Shown: positions 1 to 11,171, counted from the stretch's first letter. The stretch is DNA of 64,000 nucleotides from Peronospora farinosa (GCA_947646735.1 CANTFK010000054.1:62001-126000), one strand, 5' to 3'. A program made the numbers and translations. Notes: a model not told the origin generated them from the sequence alone.

Positions 1-1128
1 ATTGTTAATTATCGACGCCTTGAGTCCGTAAGCGAAGCAACATACCATTGCATATGGGATAACCTCATTGCGAGACTGCTGGAGAATGTGGTAAAAGGGC
101 ACTATTGTCGCAACACGAATGCGTCTACTTCTACTGACCTCTATCAACCAGATTTGTGCTTTTACTACGGCAATAACAATGTGTGCGTATTTCGCGGAGA
201 AGAAGAAGCATATGGATCGTTGGAAGTGCCGATCAAAGAATTGCACGAGCAACTGATATGGAGGTATGACGCTGCGCCGTACATTTTTGGTTACGCTGCT
301 GTCGGTCCGCTAGTATGCTTAGTAGCTCTTCGGAAAAACGAGATGACGGAACGTGACGCAAAAGTAGAAATCATCGAAACATACGATCTAGATGATCTCA
401 GTAGCCGGCTTTCGCTTTTTCTCGCATTGCTCAATCTTTCGACTCTTTTCCGACCAGTTGTGAATCGTATCCAGCCGCTGAATACACCCTATTACGGCAC
501 TATCGAACAAGGTACTGGTGTGCAGATATCGTTTGCAGAGGATTGCGTACTGAAGACGTATCCCTCGGATATGCCAAGTGACAGCATCATTCAGAACTTG
601 AAGGATCTACATTGTCGAATGAAGGAACGCTCGGTCCCGAACGTTGTGCAGCTAAAAAGTGGAAACATGAAGAGAAGACACGTGACGCTTTATCCTGTTG
701 GTCGACTTGCTGCACCTGAAAACGTCCACCAGCTCCTGACGGCCTTACGCGATATACTCAAGGCGCTAGTGGCACTGCACGCCATCAATATTATGCATCG
801 AGACTTGAGATGGGAAAATGTGCTGAAGTACCAAGGTGAAGATGACAAGTGGTTTCTGATTGACTTTGACGACGGAGCACTGTCACCAGCTGCAAAAGTG
901 GAACATTTGAAGGCGGAATCGCATGCTCCTGAAATATTGTCGTGTCCGTTCCATACGGTTAAGGTCGACATTTGGAGCGTGGGCTACCTCATACAGACGT
1001 CAAACATCGTCAATTTTCCGGCTAAGCTGGAGACAATCAAAGCAAAGTGTTTGCAGGAGAGTCCGAAAAAGAGACCCACGGCAGCATCACTCTTGAAGGC
1101 AATTGAAACGCTATTAAGAGCTGCATAA
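1..1128 (+). CDS. Protein kinase-like C-terminus, Crinkler (CRN) type, 5' partial
   Basis: The reading frame is open from base 1, so the gene starts left of the window; 375 residues are visible. The second half is a kinase fold: a catalytic loop MHRDLRWENVL, then LIDFDDG where most kinases have DFG, an HAPEI motif like the APE of the activation segment, and VDIWSVGYLI of subdomain IX. A kinase-like C-terminal domain in this style (HRDLRW, DFDD) is known from oomycete CRN effectors such as the CRN8 D2 class, which act in the host nucleus. That family assignment is inference, because the LxLFLAK/HVLVxxP N-terminus that would prove it lies outside the window. It could also be a non-effector kinase. 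A TAA closes the frame. No intron is needed. Confidence 0.7.
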   Translation: MVNYRRLESVSEATYHCIWDNLIARLLENVVKGHYCRNTNASTSTDLYQPDLCFYYGNNNVCVFRGEEEAYGSLEVPIKELHEQLIWRYDAAPYIFGYAAVGPLVCLVALRKNEMTERDAKVEIIETYDLDDLSSRLSLFLALLNLSTLFRPVVNRIQPLNTPYYGTIEQGTGVQISFAEDCVLKTYPSDMPSDSIIQNLKDLHCRMKERSVPNVVQLKSGNMKRRHVTLYPVGRLAAPENVHQLLTALRDILKALVALHAINIMHRDLRWENVLKYQGEDDKWFLIDFDDGALSPAAKVEHLKAESHAPEILSCPFHTVKVDIWSVGYLIQTSNIVNFPAKLETIKAKCLQESPKKRPTAASLLKAIETLLRAA

Positions 1129-1333
1129 GCGTACAAACAGTATTTCTTCTTCCGACGCAAATAGTTAGGAGTGAATAAGATGAGGTACTCATGTGCATTG
1201 AGGATGAAGTTATAGTGTCTTGTCTGCAGTCAATGATACACAAAGGTAGCGTACACAGCCGAGCAATACCTAGATAACAAAGAGCGTGTTAGGTGGCGCA
1301 GTCGTGATTAAGCCGTCCCAATGGGTATGATAA

Positions 1334-1930
1334 GTGTTGGATTCAAGCTCGGAAGCGAAAATTTATTCCGCTGGGCGAGGCAATCGCTGTCGTCGCTGTC
1401 ACTGCTACGATCGGTTTTGGAATCCTGAAGCTAGCGCGTTGACGCTGCTTCGTCGTCAGCTGCTCCTCGATGAACACAACAAAGCTTACGTCTTTGTCCG
1501 TGCTCTTACGATCACGATCATGGATTTGCTGTACTCGACTACGTTATACCAGTTTGACCCGACGGAGATCTTATGCAAACGTACATGGGACAACTGTTCA
1601 TATACTTGCTCTGGACAAAGGAAGTCGCTAGCATCATTGGCATCTATCGTGAATTCCACTTTCTTTCTTCTCATGGGCTTTAGCTCGCCGGCCCATTTCA
1701 TTCCTCAAGATTACCAGTGGCTCTACTTCCTCACGCCGCAGCGTTTTTCGCTTGCCATTTCTCGGTGCTTTCATGTTCGGGATTGCTTGGACGAGCCTAT
1801 TTACAATGAAACAATCACGATGTCGAGCGGCGTGGAATCGGAGCTCGATTGTCAGCTCCTGGCGAACACTTCGGTGTCTACGGGTGCTATCACCGTCCAG
1901 CAGTTCACTGAAGATATATATTTAGCATGA
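1334..1930 (+). pseudogene. ABCG (PDR-type) transporter relic
   Basis: About 200 codons resemble the second membrane half of oomycete full-length ABCG drug-resistance transporters. A stretch near the start (LLRRQLLLDEHNKAYVF, then LLYSTTLYQFDPTE) matches the beginning of an ABC-2 membrane domain. A later stretch (GFSSPAHFIPQDYQWLYFLT) matches the segment before the last membrane helix. The helices that should lie between are missing, there is no ATP-binding cassette nearby, and the frame stops soon after. The family gives proteins of about 1300 residues, so this is an internally deleted remnant, not a working gene. Upstream bases 1129-1333 hold nothing I can recognise. Confidence 0.65.
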
Positions 1931-2617
1931 AGCAGGACGAGATCTGGACCAATTTCATTGTAGTGATTGCGTACAATTGTGACCTCCCACCTCATTGCAC
2001 TCTTCGGTTCTGCGCTTTGTGAATAGCGAAAGCACATATGCAAACTAGATGATGGAGAGGTAGACCGTTTACGAATTTGCATACAGAATGATAAGATAAA
2101 CAAACACTATGTGGTGCTACAGTAATTGCGAGGCCGATGGCATTAAAAGTGCTCTGAATTACAGCGTAAAAGTGGATGTGACAAAGAACCGAGCTGCTTG
2201 CTATAAGTCGTAGTGTACAATACGACGTAAGAAAAGCTGTTTAAACATGTATTTCGTCATCAAAAGCTGATTAAACCAAGCTATGCGATGACATCTAGCT
2301 TGTGTTTGTAATAATAGTGTTGCAGAAAGTAGCTTGTCTTAAGTAGAGGTAGTCGTGTTATTATATATTAGGTACGTTAGAATTTTTCTATCGCACGTCT
2401 CCCTTTACGTTTCTAACGCCCAGACTACATCTCTCCTCAAGACATTATTAATTCTAAGAGACTCAAAAACCTAATCATATTTTAACGGTTCGGATTGGTC
2501 AATATCATTTACTCTACAATGTCAAAATTTATCCAATCCTCTCATCTCAACCAATTCACTTGACGTTTGTATTAGGGATATAATAGCGTAGACCATCGAC
2601 GAGTAGCTGCTGGAATC
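1931..2617. other. Intergenic, AT-rich, no gene seen
   Basis: 687 bp between the ABCG relic and the eIF4G-like start. No ORF, RNA gene or repeat was recognised. The last ~200 bp presumably hold the promoter of the downstream gene, but no clear Inr element was found. Confidence 0.5.
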
Positions 2618-4821
2618 ATGTCCAAGCTTAACCCAAACGCGGGTGAATGGGTCCCTACGTACGTCATCCTCATATTCAGATGTCTTCACCCTTTGTAATC
2701 TGATAATAAATGACCTCTATTTCCAGTTTCGCAGCACCAATGACAGTCGTTTCGCCAATCAAATCATCGCCATCTCCCGTCAACGAAAATAAAGCACTTT
2801 ATAATACCGACACGACCGCAAATAGAACGAAACTGGAAACCGAGTCAATCATTTCAGCCAATAAGACGTCAGTAGAACGGACGATTGAAAGTGGTCGCGA
2901 TCTGCCATTGGATGAAAATGGCGAGTCAATTTCTTATGTACGAGAGTTCTTTTTTTGAAAAAACTGCTATTTTTTAGTGGAAAACCCCGTTTTTTTAAGA
3001 AATAGTGGCTCAAATGTGTGGATTTTATTCTGTAGGAAGGGTATGCACCATTACAAGACCGGTTTATTTACTCGAGAGAGTATTTGTTAGCGGTACGGAT
3101 AAGAAAATTATTGAAAGAATTGAAGAGGATTGTTGACAAAAAACTAATGAAAAAATGTGTAGTTTCAACCATTAGGAGATCACGTCATAAAAGATATTCC
3201 CGAAGTTGTACGAAACCTGACGCCGCTGAAAGTAAGAGGACAATTACTTGCTGTTGCAAAATGAGACGTGTATTTTGTTTGATGATAATTGGGATGCTTA
3301 CTGCAGAAAGTTGGGGGCAAAGTGAAGGGTAGAATTGTGTATACAATGGCAGAGCTTTTGCAGGTTGGTGCACTTTGTTTGTGTGAATCTTGTACCAGCA
3401 TTTTTGATGATAGGTGTTGGATACTAATGGACTTACCTTGACTTTGTGGTGCATTTTTTCAGTTCCAACCACTATATCAGATGATGCCGAGCGACTTTAC
3501 ATGGGCGGATACGATTGGTGCAGATGCTGTAATGGGCGAGAACAAAGGCAAGAAAGGCAAGAAGTGCAAGGACCGTCAGCAGCGTGGGAGCGTCATGTCG
3601 TATGACGCGTCCCTAGTGTGTTACTTTAATCCGAACGAATATTCTGCGGCCGTGAATAATGGACTTTACACGGGTCCACCTGCTGACACAATTACAAACG
3701 GTTTCGATGGCCAGAGTAAGGTTCCCGCCGTCAAACGGGTTAACCCGGTCGAGGAAGCCATTATTGCGAGGCGCCGCGTTGCCACGTACGTCCATTTTGG
3801 GAACTAAAGGTTGGTAGACGTGTGTGCTTACGTAAGTGTTTCTTTTTGGTGCTCACAGATTGCTGGACGATGTCAGACCAGATACTATTAGTTCTATCCT
3901 GGAGTCTTTCATGAACATCACGATCAGCTGCACACATACACTTCAAGAAATTATTGGCCAGGTATTCGACCACGCAATAGCAAACCCCGAACTGAGGTAT
4001 TGTTGCCATATTTACAGCTTGCGTTGTTGTTATTGTGTGATTGACCGCTACTCTTTGTGTTTATGACAGCGATTCTTGTGCCGAATTGTGTACGGAAATG
4101 TCGAAGCGGACACCAGAATTCAAAGACGGTGCAAAGACCATTAACTTTCGGCGGATTCTCCTCACCAAGTGCTATGAATCTCTTATTGAAGAACCTGACA
4201 GTCAACCATTGCACCTGATGAGTAAGAAAAGTGGAACTAACAGAGCCACGCAGCACTCATGGCGACGGAAGTGTATGCTGCAAAATGTGGGCTTTATCGG
4301 TGACCTTTTCCGGCGGCAACTGCTCACCGAGAACATCATGCACGTCTGCGTTGCAATGATGCTTGACGACGAGATGAATCCTCAATCTGAGATAATCGAG
4401 GCGGCCTGTGGACTCTTAAACTTGGTACTTGTGCTGTTATATGACGGGTTTCTTGTGTTGCTTTCTATTAACAATGTGAAATTGTCGACTAGGTTGGTGA
4501 TTTGCTTGACGGATCGAGTCCAGCCTCACGTCGAACCATGGACGAATATTTTGCAGTCCTAGTGCGAATTCAAGAGAACTGCCAGCTCCCAAACCACGTT
4601 AAGAAGCTAATTACAGAGGTATGTGATGGGTCTTGTAGTTTGTTGCTAGTGTGGATAAATAACAAATACTATCTGATTAATTTGGACAGCTCAAAACTTC
4701 GCGAATAAGTGGGTGGTTAAAGAGTCGTCAGGATGATTCTTCTGCTTCAAATACGTCCAAGTCTCCAGCAACGCTGATCGGTTGTGACGACAATGGGACC
4801 GGCAAAGGCAGTATCCGTTAA
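2618..4821 (+). CDS. eIF4G-like translation scaffold (PAM2 + eIF4E-binding + MIF4G), ten exons
   Basis: Model: 2618-2658, 2727-2937, 3036-3092, 3163-3231, 3307-3363, 3463-3785, 3859-3996, 4070-4424, 4493-4618, 4690-4821. All introns are GT-AG and 67-99 bp, and all phases agree, giving 502 residues. The N-terminus is a PAM2 motif (SKLNPNAGEWVP), which binds the MLLE domain of poly(A)-binding protein. The usual Phe is Trp, as in the PAM2w of LARP4. Exon 3 carries YSREYLL, a canonical YxxxxLPhi eIF4E-binding motif. A lysine/glycine-rich segment follows (about residue 150), then a MIF4G HEAT domain with FRRILLTKCYESLIEEP and NVGFIGDLFRRQLLTENIMH, which binds eIF4A in the family. Role: bridging cap, poly(A) tail and eIF4A. 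It is much shorter than metazoan eIF4G, nearer eIF(iso)4G or PAIP1. Exon borders were chosen by frame and homology by eye. Confidence 0.88.
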
Positions 4822-5011
4822 GATATCAACAGACGACTGAATCACATATTCAGAGATAGGTAGAAAACAAACCCGGCTAGGCGGCAATTGAGGTATGATA
4901 ATTAGCTATAGAAATACTTAACATGACAGTTAGCTGCACCAGACAGACCCCACATATTTAAAACAAAAACAAACAAGACAAAGAAATACTCACACATTGT
5001 CGTTGTCCATA

Positions 5012-5979
5012 TTAATCTGAACATCTTTCCACGTGTAAAAGTTGAAACGTTCCACTGGTTTCTGGTGCAAATACATACCTAACTTGCATCCTTGCAACAT
5101 CTTGACTCACATCAGCCTTATTCTCAATTTCTTCACGCATCATAAACACATGAGGTTCTTCGACAACCGATACAAGCTCTAGAAATCGACACCATCGACG
5201 TAATAAAGGTCGATTTTGAAGCAGAAATGCATCAGTTTTTCCTGTCACGACAACAGTTCCAAAACCTGTCGCTATTGTCATATAGTCCTGAGCTTCGAGC
5301 AAAAAAGCCATCGTCTGGTACACATTACCCATTTGACTGTAAAACCATATACCAAGACACATCAAATAGTACTATTAGCCAAGAATAGTACTAGTCTTAT
5401 ATTTTAATATAAAGTCACCTGTTGTCTGCAAACAATTTCTCGAAACCGTCAACCAGTACGACTGAGGTGTCCTTGTAACCGACATGAAGAGAGCATAGAA
5501 ATTGCTGCAGCTCGGTACTATTACAGAGATATCTATATCAGTTTGACCAACAAATAGTAATACGTTAGTACTAAAAAATAATAATTATTATAACAATAGT
5601 ACTATTCGTTTTAAAAATAGTACTTAATGGTAATACGACGCCATATGTCGTTAGTTTCCCCACTTTGCACCGGCTGTTTACATGTGGTACACGCAGTTAT
5701 GGGTACAACTTCTGAATCTGAATCTGATGACGGTGAAGACGAGCCAGCGACCTCACACATAACGAGCACTACGTTCTTGCCAGCTTTAACTTGTGTAAAG
5801 CCAAATTGCAGTAATAACGACGTCTGTCCTGCATCTTTTGGGCCGTGGAGGTACAATATACCACTTTCTTTTACGCGACCTTCTTCTCGACGGATTACTT
5901 TCGTGTCTTTTGGTGCATTTAAGCCAGCGCAAAAGCTCTTGCTATCATAATGAGTGAAAAAGTCTTCGAGATGCAGCAT
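5012..5979 (-). CDS. RecA/RAD51-fold ATPase, SWSAP1-like, three or more exons
   Basis: Exons 5979-5624, 5532-5419 and from 5336 downward join in frame (donors GTACTA and GTGACT). The N-terminal part has a P-loop-like GPKDAGQTSLL and a strand NVVLVMCE. It is followed by a CxxC pair (TTCKQ) and a STELQQFL stretch. Exon 2 ends in a Walker B strand SVVLVDGF, and exon 3 continues with YMTIATGF and VVVTGKTDA. This order fits the small RAD51-paralogue ATPase SWSAP1, which works with SWS1 in homologous recombination. The P-loop lysine is replaced by glutamine, so ATP hydrolysis is doubtful. The 3' end is unsure: a further intron from the GTATGT near 5069 could add a short last exon. Bases 4822-5011 hold nothing else recognisable. 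Confidence 0.5.
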
Positions 5980-6040
5980 TTGAACGAGTTTGGTTGTTCT
6001 TTAGTAGCGATAGAGTGGTTTTTTTTGTTAATAAAGCAGG

Positions 6041-6140
6041 GTAATTTGCCAATAGAGTGGGTGATTTGCTAATAGAGTGGGTCTGATTTGCTAATAGAGT
6101 GGGTGATTTGTCAATAGAGTGGGTGATCTGTCAATAGAGT
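6041..6140. repeat. 20-bp minisatellite, five units
   Basis: Five head-to-tail units close to GTGATTTGCTAATAGAGTGG with one to three changes each; the third is 22 bp. They lie between the ATPase start and the CapZ beta stop, so they are in non-coding DNA. Confidence 0.9.
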
Positions 6141-6249
6141 AAAAGGGTATGTATTCGAAACGCCGTATTCGATAACAAGACCTTTAAAGAGATAAACGTT
6201 CATCTTTGTGCAATAGAATGCAGCAACTTTTCCATGGACAATCAAAGAC

Positions 6250-7104
6250 TCACTCCTGCTGTTTCTGTCCGTACTTGCGTACCGCTCCAGCCAATTCTCC
6301 TACAAACGGATTTGCCAAATTTGGTCCTTGTTGCAATTTTCGCATTCCGTTGATCACTTCTCTCGTCTTGGAGATATAAAGACCATCCAAGCTTGACCGC
6401 ATGTCAATCTCCATATCTTCGACCATGCGTCCCATATTGGACACATGAGCAAATTGATCTTCAAATTTCATCGTCCGTTCCGCTTGTCTCGTAAGTGTTC
6501 CATCCAGTGATAAATGGCCAAGTTCCGGTCGATTCACCTTCATAAACAGCAACACTGACGTCGTCAGACGATAATTGGCTTTCTTCAGCCCTTTCTCCAG
6601 TACATCACTGCTTTCCTGTACTTCAATCACATGAATTGAATTCCACGATCCTTTCTCGACAAAACGTTGATCAAGAACGTCTTTTTTCACAAGAAAACAA
6701 GCCGCAAAACCAGGTTCCAAGTCCCACATGTAGACGGATGAAATCCCCCCTTGATAATACAATTCCCGATACGACTCGAAAATTTCATTCGCTTGTATTT
6801 CAAGGTGCCGTAATGTCTCAGATGGATAAAACCCTTCGCCCTCAACAGATGGTGGATCATATTGATTACTCCATGGGGAACGATACGAATCACCGTCCCG
6901 ATTATAGTCACAGAGCAGATATTTTCGACCATTTACAGGGTCGACGGCTACTTGAAGTGGTTGATCCACACGTTGGTATAAATCATCAGCAAGTGATGGC
7001 ATACAACGCGTGAGATTGTATAGATCCATTTCTACCTCACGGGGAGGCATACGACGCATCAGATTTAGACATGACGTCATGCACGAATCACTCTCTGAGT
7101 TCAT
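6250..7104 (-). CDS. CAPZB: F-actin-capping protein subunit beta (CapZ beta)
   Basis: 284 residues from the ATG at 7104; the open frame goes on upstream but only from a TTG. The family signature is unmistakable: LMRRMPP near the start, then VDQPLQVA, YLLCDYNRDGDSYRSPWSN, and the C-terminal tail LANPFVGELAGAVRKYG that binds the barbed end of F-actin. Length and colinearity match the eukaryotic family (about 270-290). It forms a heterodimer with CapZ alpha, blocks subunit exchange at barbed ends, and is also a component of the WASH complex, of which another subunit is encoded at 18083-20812. There is no intron. It is divergent from the RNA polymerase I subunit gene. Confidence 0.97.
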   Translation of the reverse strand: MNSESDSCMTSCLNLMRRMPPREVEMDLYNLTRCMPSLADDLYQRVDQPLQVAVDPVNGRKYLLCDYNRDGDSYRSPWSNQYDPPSVEGEGFYPSETLRHLEIQANEIFESYRELYYQGGISSVYMWDLEPGFAACFLVKKDVLDQRFVEKGSWNSIHVIEVQESSDVLEKGLKKANYRLTTSVLLFMKVNRPELGHLSLDGTLTRQAERTMKFEDQFAHVSNMGRMVEDMEIDMRSSLDGLYISKTREVINGMRKLQQGPNLANPFVGELAGAVRKYGQKQQE

Positions 7105-7305
7105 GGGCGACGAACGGACTGTCTTGAAATGATTGTTCAATTGGGTTTTGGTGATAATGAGTCGTTTTTTTGATTGGTTGATAAAAACGACATGATTTCT
7201 ACGAATCGCGAGAGCGAATTACAAAAAAGACAGGGTTTCAACCAATCAACGAGCTATAAGAGGCCAAACAAAGGTAGACCAGTAAATAAATTTATTATTC
7301 CCGCC
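7105..7305. promoter_or_regulatory. Shared promoter between CAPZB and RPA49 starts
   Basis: Only 201 bp separate the two divergent ATGs (7104 on the minus strand, 7306 on the plus strand), so both core promoters must lie here or in the first codons. A minus-strand CTCATTATCACCAA near 7150-7165 is a partial match to the oomycete Inr. No other element is claimed. Confidence 0.45.
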
Positions 7306-8721
7306 ATGAAGGTGCATCTCCAGTATCAAGAGACTTTTGATAGTACGGCTCCAATTGTCGGTATGTATACGATTTTTCTATCTATTTCTATTGTAATTAT
7401 TGTATACGATATCATTGTATTCATTGTTTGTGTGATGTCTATCCAGCAACGTTCCGGAATGGTCCACCACCACCAAATCAACGCAAGGATTTAACTTTTG
7501 AGGTATTTGAAAACCCCATCAAGAAACAACGACTGGTTCTTGCAAGTTCGGAGAAAATGGCTTATCAAGGTGCTAATTTTGGCTACTTGGGTTCAAGTCA
7601 TGATTTTTCCAATTATGCTGTGGGGGTCTATGATAAGAAGACAAAGGAGGTTCGACTGTGCAATGTCAATCAGATTTACGTCATGCAACAGGCAATTAAG
7701 AATTTATCCGAGAATGTGGATGATAATCGGGGTGAAAAGAAGAGTTTAATGGAAAAAAGACGAGATCTTGTTGTGGTTTTTGGTAGCAAGAAGAGCAAAC
7801 GGATGCAGAAAAATCGAGAGGAAAATATCGTTGATCATGAAAACATTAGTGGTGCAACTTCTGTGGCTCAGACGTTAATGAAAAAGATCTCGGCAGCACA
7901 ACGCAAACTGGACGAAGAACGTGCACAGGATGGAAGCTTTTTAGTAGAAAAAGCAGCTTTGGCTGCTACGCGGAATGCTCTTTTACCACCTTGTGATATC
8001 GACGCTCCGACGCCAGATCTTGTGTACGACTTGACAAAGTGTAAGTTTTAGAAATGTTGTGAATTTGGTGTACGAATATTGATAGGAGTTTGATGTGGCT
8101 GTAGTTATGGATAGCACTGTTATGGACTCGCTGACTATCATGGCGGAGGAAGTCATAGAAGCATTACAGACAACGAGTGTGGCAGAGTATGCGACTAGCT
8201 TGGGCCTGGCATCGCTTCCTACACGACTCATAATGTCTCTACCTACCCCGTACGATGTCAACAAGATGTGTCTCGTGGTGTATGTGGCGTTCATGATTGA
8301 TTTCTACAACTCGCGCTTCCCTTTGCGCAAGTCGGCGGCAATTTTTAGCGAGGAAAAAGGGATCCCTCTCGTGGTCGTGCGTCATTTTCTGAAACTCTTT
8401 ACGGACATTAGCGAGGGCAACAATGGTTATCCGACGTACTTCCAGTCCAAAGCCATGAAAGACAAGCTAAGCTTGTACCTTATCGTGGTTGCGCTGACTG
8501 TAAACGGCTTCAGTTTGGATCTCACAGAGGTTGGCTCCGATTTAAAGAGATCTGCTATCCAGATTCAGGCATACGCTCGTCAACTTGGTTGCATTGTCGA
8601 AAAGGTAAAAGCGGAGGCTACTGCATATGGCGGCGCGTCCAAGAAGCAGATTAACCGTGCAGTGCTTTCAGTGCCATTACACTTCCCACTGCCGAAACGT
8701 GGCGGTCCTGCTCGTCGATAA
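7306..8721 (+). CDS. RPA49: RNA polymerase I subunit A49-like (RPA49/POLR1E), three exons
   Basis: Exons 7306-7360, 7447-8040 and 8105-8721 join in phase (donors GTATGT and GTAAGT) to give 421 residues. The N-terminal half has the A49 dimerisation-module pattern (FEVFENP, then YQGANFGYLGSSHDFSNYAV and VGVYDKKTKEVRL). A charged linker with KKSKRMQKNREEN follows. The C-terminal half is the tandem winged-helix part, with LPTPYDVNKMCLVVYVAFMI and a basic proline-rich tail. In the family A49 forms a heterodimer with A34.5 and supports initiation and elongation of rRNA transcription in the nucleolus. The start was chosen because exon 1 splices exactly into the conserved frame; the longer upstream ORF has only a GTG start in this frame's neighbourhood. 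Confidence 0.88.
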
Positions 8722-8996
8722 GCAATTTATCTTGCAGCAAATAGAAGTCTTGACCAATGCTTCTTTAGGACGAAATACATACTGCATTAACACTACATGT
8801 GTACTAGCGGCCTTCTTCTTTCTTGTGTTCCTAGTCGACTAGTGCTACGTAATATCCTTGGGTCGCAAAATTGAGATCCTACTCACGGCATTCAAAACTT
8901 TCGTTGCACTGCTGTAGCTCACGAACAAAAGCACTCGACACCTGTCATAACCAGTTACTATAGATACCATCATCTCTCCACCTTCTTCTCTCTGGT

Positions 8997-9821
8997 TTAC
9001 GTCTGCGTGGGGCGGCCGGTAAGATCCGAGTCCGTGGAAAAGCGCGAGAGAGCCGATGTGCGATCGAACGAGCCTGATTCGAGCATCGCATAACTGTCAT
9101 TTGTGCCGCGCATGTCATTCATCCAGTGAGACTGTTCACCATCACCTGGTGGTAGTTGGCTCTGTCGTTCCAGTGCCTCGGACACAGTCGTTCCGACAGT
9201 ATCTCGAGTAAAATCTTCGACACTACCATCGAACGAATTGAGCACTCCCTGTCCATTGTACGTTCCCGAGAAGGAATTAGCGTACGAGCCAGCAATTGAA
9301 CCAGCAAACGAGCCAGCGTACGACTCGGTATATGATTCGGCATAACTGCCAGTAGCGGCGTTAAACTCCATTGACTGATCATCAAAGTTGCTGTTACTTG
9401 GACGTGAAGCTAGCAGGTTATCCTTCCGGTTAAAAGGTGACGTCGACGGCACGGCTCCATTGACCGTGGACTGTGCTGGATCAAAGTTATATCGCACTGG
9501 CTCCTGTGACGGACTGGGAGAGCTACCCGGTACAGCATGTAGCATTGCAATTGACGACGCCAACGGGTCCGGCGTAGCTTTCGTAGACGGAATGTCCAAC
9601 GTAGTAAAGTCATATGAACTGGGCGTACTTTGGACGTTCGTTGCAAACACTTGATTCGATTCCATGGTATTATTGACCTTGGAGACCGAATAGTCTTGCA
9701 TGACGTGCTTCTCATCGTCCTTTCGCTGCTTGATCCTCATGGAACGATAGACGTAGAATCCAGCGACCCCCACTAAGACAAGCACAAGGACAATGACCCC
9801 AATGATGACGCCTGAACTCAT
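8997..9821 (-). CDS. Serine-rich single-pass membrane protein, function unknown
   Basis: 274 residues from the ATG at 9821 (MSSG). Residues about 4-25 form one hydrophobic helix (VIIGVIVLVLVLVGVAGFYV) followed at once by a basic stretch (RSMRIKQRKDDEKH), the pattern of a type III/Ib anchor with a cytosolic tail. The rest is low complexity. It is rich in Ser, Thr and Pro in the middle, then has an imperfect 4-residue repeat around residues 170-200 (SYAE, SYTE, SYAG, SFAG, SIAG, SYAN). No enzyme motif is visible. I do not recognise a named family. The frame extends upstream to 9938, but the helix would then be internal, and MSSG is the more natural start. It is convergent with RPA49, with 275 bp between the stops. 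Confidence 0.7.
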   Translation of the reverse strand: MSSGVIIGVIVLVLVLVGVAGFYVYRSMRIKQRKDDEKHVMQDYSVSKVNNTMESNQVFATNVQSTPSSYDFTTLDIPSTKATPDPLASSIAMLHAVPGSSPSPSQEPVRYNFDPAQSTVNGAVPSTSPFNRKDNLLASRPSNSNFDDQSMEFNAATGSYAESYTESYAGSFAGSIAGSYANSFSGTYNGQGVLNSFDGSVEDFTRDTVGTTVSEALERQSQLPPGDGEQSHWMNDMRGTNDSYAMLESGSFDRTSALSRFSTDSDLTGRPTQT

Positions 9822-11157
9822 GATTCGATTACGATCTCGATAAAAAAAGAGAAGGCAAGAAAGACCCCTTTGAGAAGAACAATGGACGAGGGATTCGATT
9901 GTGGCGGCCGTATACGTCCGTTGTACGAAAATCAGCATGATGTAGTCTATCGTTGAATCGTGGGAGAGCTGGATGCAGACCGAGACGAGCCCTGGTTTGG
10001 AATTTAGGGGTCAGAAATCGACCGTTTCATACTGAAAGCAAATGAGAAGCAGTTAAAACGAGCGATCATTTCAAGACGTCTTTTCTGGCTTTGTGAGAGC
10101 CTCACAATCAAACGATGAGCTCCATTGTACCACATGACGGACTGAAATACCTATTAAAACTCCTGTTGTTCGTGTCTACTCGATATGTTGAAAGCAATCA
10201 GTACTAGAAAAAAAATGAAAGGGCTCGTGAGCTAAGTGATTCCTACAGTAGGAAAGCACAACACCTCCATTTGTAGGTTCATTGGGATTGAATAGAGCCG
10301 GTGTCGAGGGCTCTAACACCCAACGGCTTTCCATGAGACTGAATGCAATGCCGTGCAAGAGAGGGACTTGGTGGCGTAGAACCTTTTTGCATTGCTAAGA
10401 GTAAGGCAGTAGCTTGGTTTGCTTGTCGCATAAGAGCATACAACGTAGATATCTACAAGCCGACTTTTTTGTTAGGATTTTCTAGCGCTGATGGTTGCAA
10501 GCTGTACTCCATTGTGTTGGATTAGCACTTTCAAATGTCAGTACAGTCGGTCTTTCGATATTGGAGACTAAGACTTGAGCAGACAGACCTCTAGCTACTG
10601 GCTTGAATACAGAACATGTGACATTCACATGGAATTCACAGGGTCCACATGTGCCTTGTGCTACACTGGTTCTTGGAAAATTACTGACCGCAATAACCAC
10701 AGGTTCGTATTACCAAAGTATGAGTGAGAATATAGTAATCTTGCGATGAGACCTTCATCATCAATCAATGCCTGCCTGCAACTTGTAAGTAATTCCGTGT
10801 GTCGCTCGCTACCTCCTGCTGTATTGCTGTTTATTCAGGATCTAATATGTTCCACCTCGAGACAATGTTCTATCATAAGAAACACGTCGAAGCTGAATTT
10901 TTTGAAAGCGTAATGCCCTTACACGAACAACTTCAATGGCATCTATCTACCACTGAGATTCAATCAGACTACTAAGGTATCACACCATTTATGTCAGGGG
11001 TAGCAGTATCTAGGATTCAGAGCCATGCCCTTGATTGACGTGACAAGCCTTTTTGTGCCATCGCCTTTCTTCACTGAATTTTTGAGGTGAAGAGATCAAT
11101 CGCGTGCAATTTGTAGCATGTCTTCCTATCAAGCCTCAATCGCTTCAGTCAATTGAA
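9822..11157. other. Intergenic, no gene seen
   Basis: 1336 bp between divergent genes. Only short ORFs on both strands with no coding pattern, and no repeat was recognised. Confidence 0.5.
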
Positions 11158-11171
11158 TCACTTTTCAATTT
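11158..11171 (+). promoter_or_regulatory. Oomycete Inr-FPR core promoter of the lipase gene
   Basis: TCACTTTTCAATTT matches the oomycete initiator plus flanking promoter region (TCAYTYYNCAWTTT) at every position and sits 43 bp before the lipase ATG, where a transcription start is expected. Confidence 0.65.

Noticed and set aside
6041..6140. Possible short CRISPR or regulatory iterons
   Set aside because: Adjacent 20-bp units without spacers, in intergenic DNA of a eukaryote.
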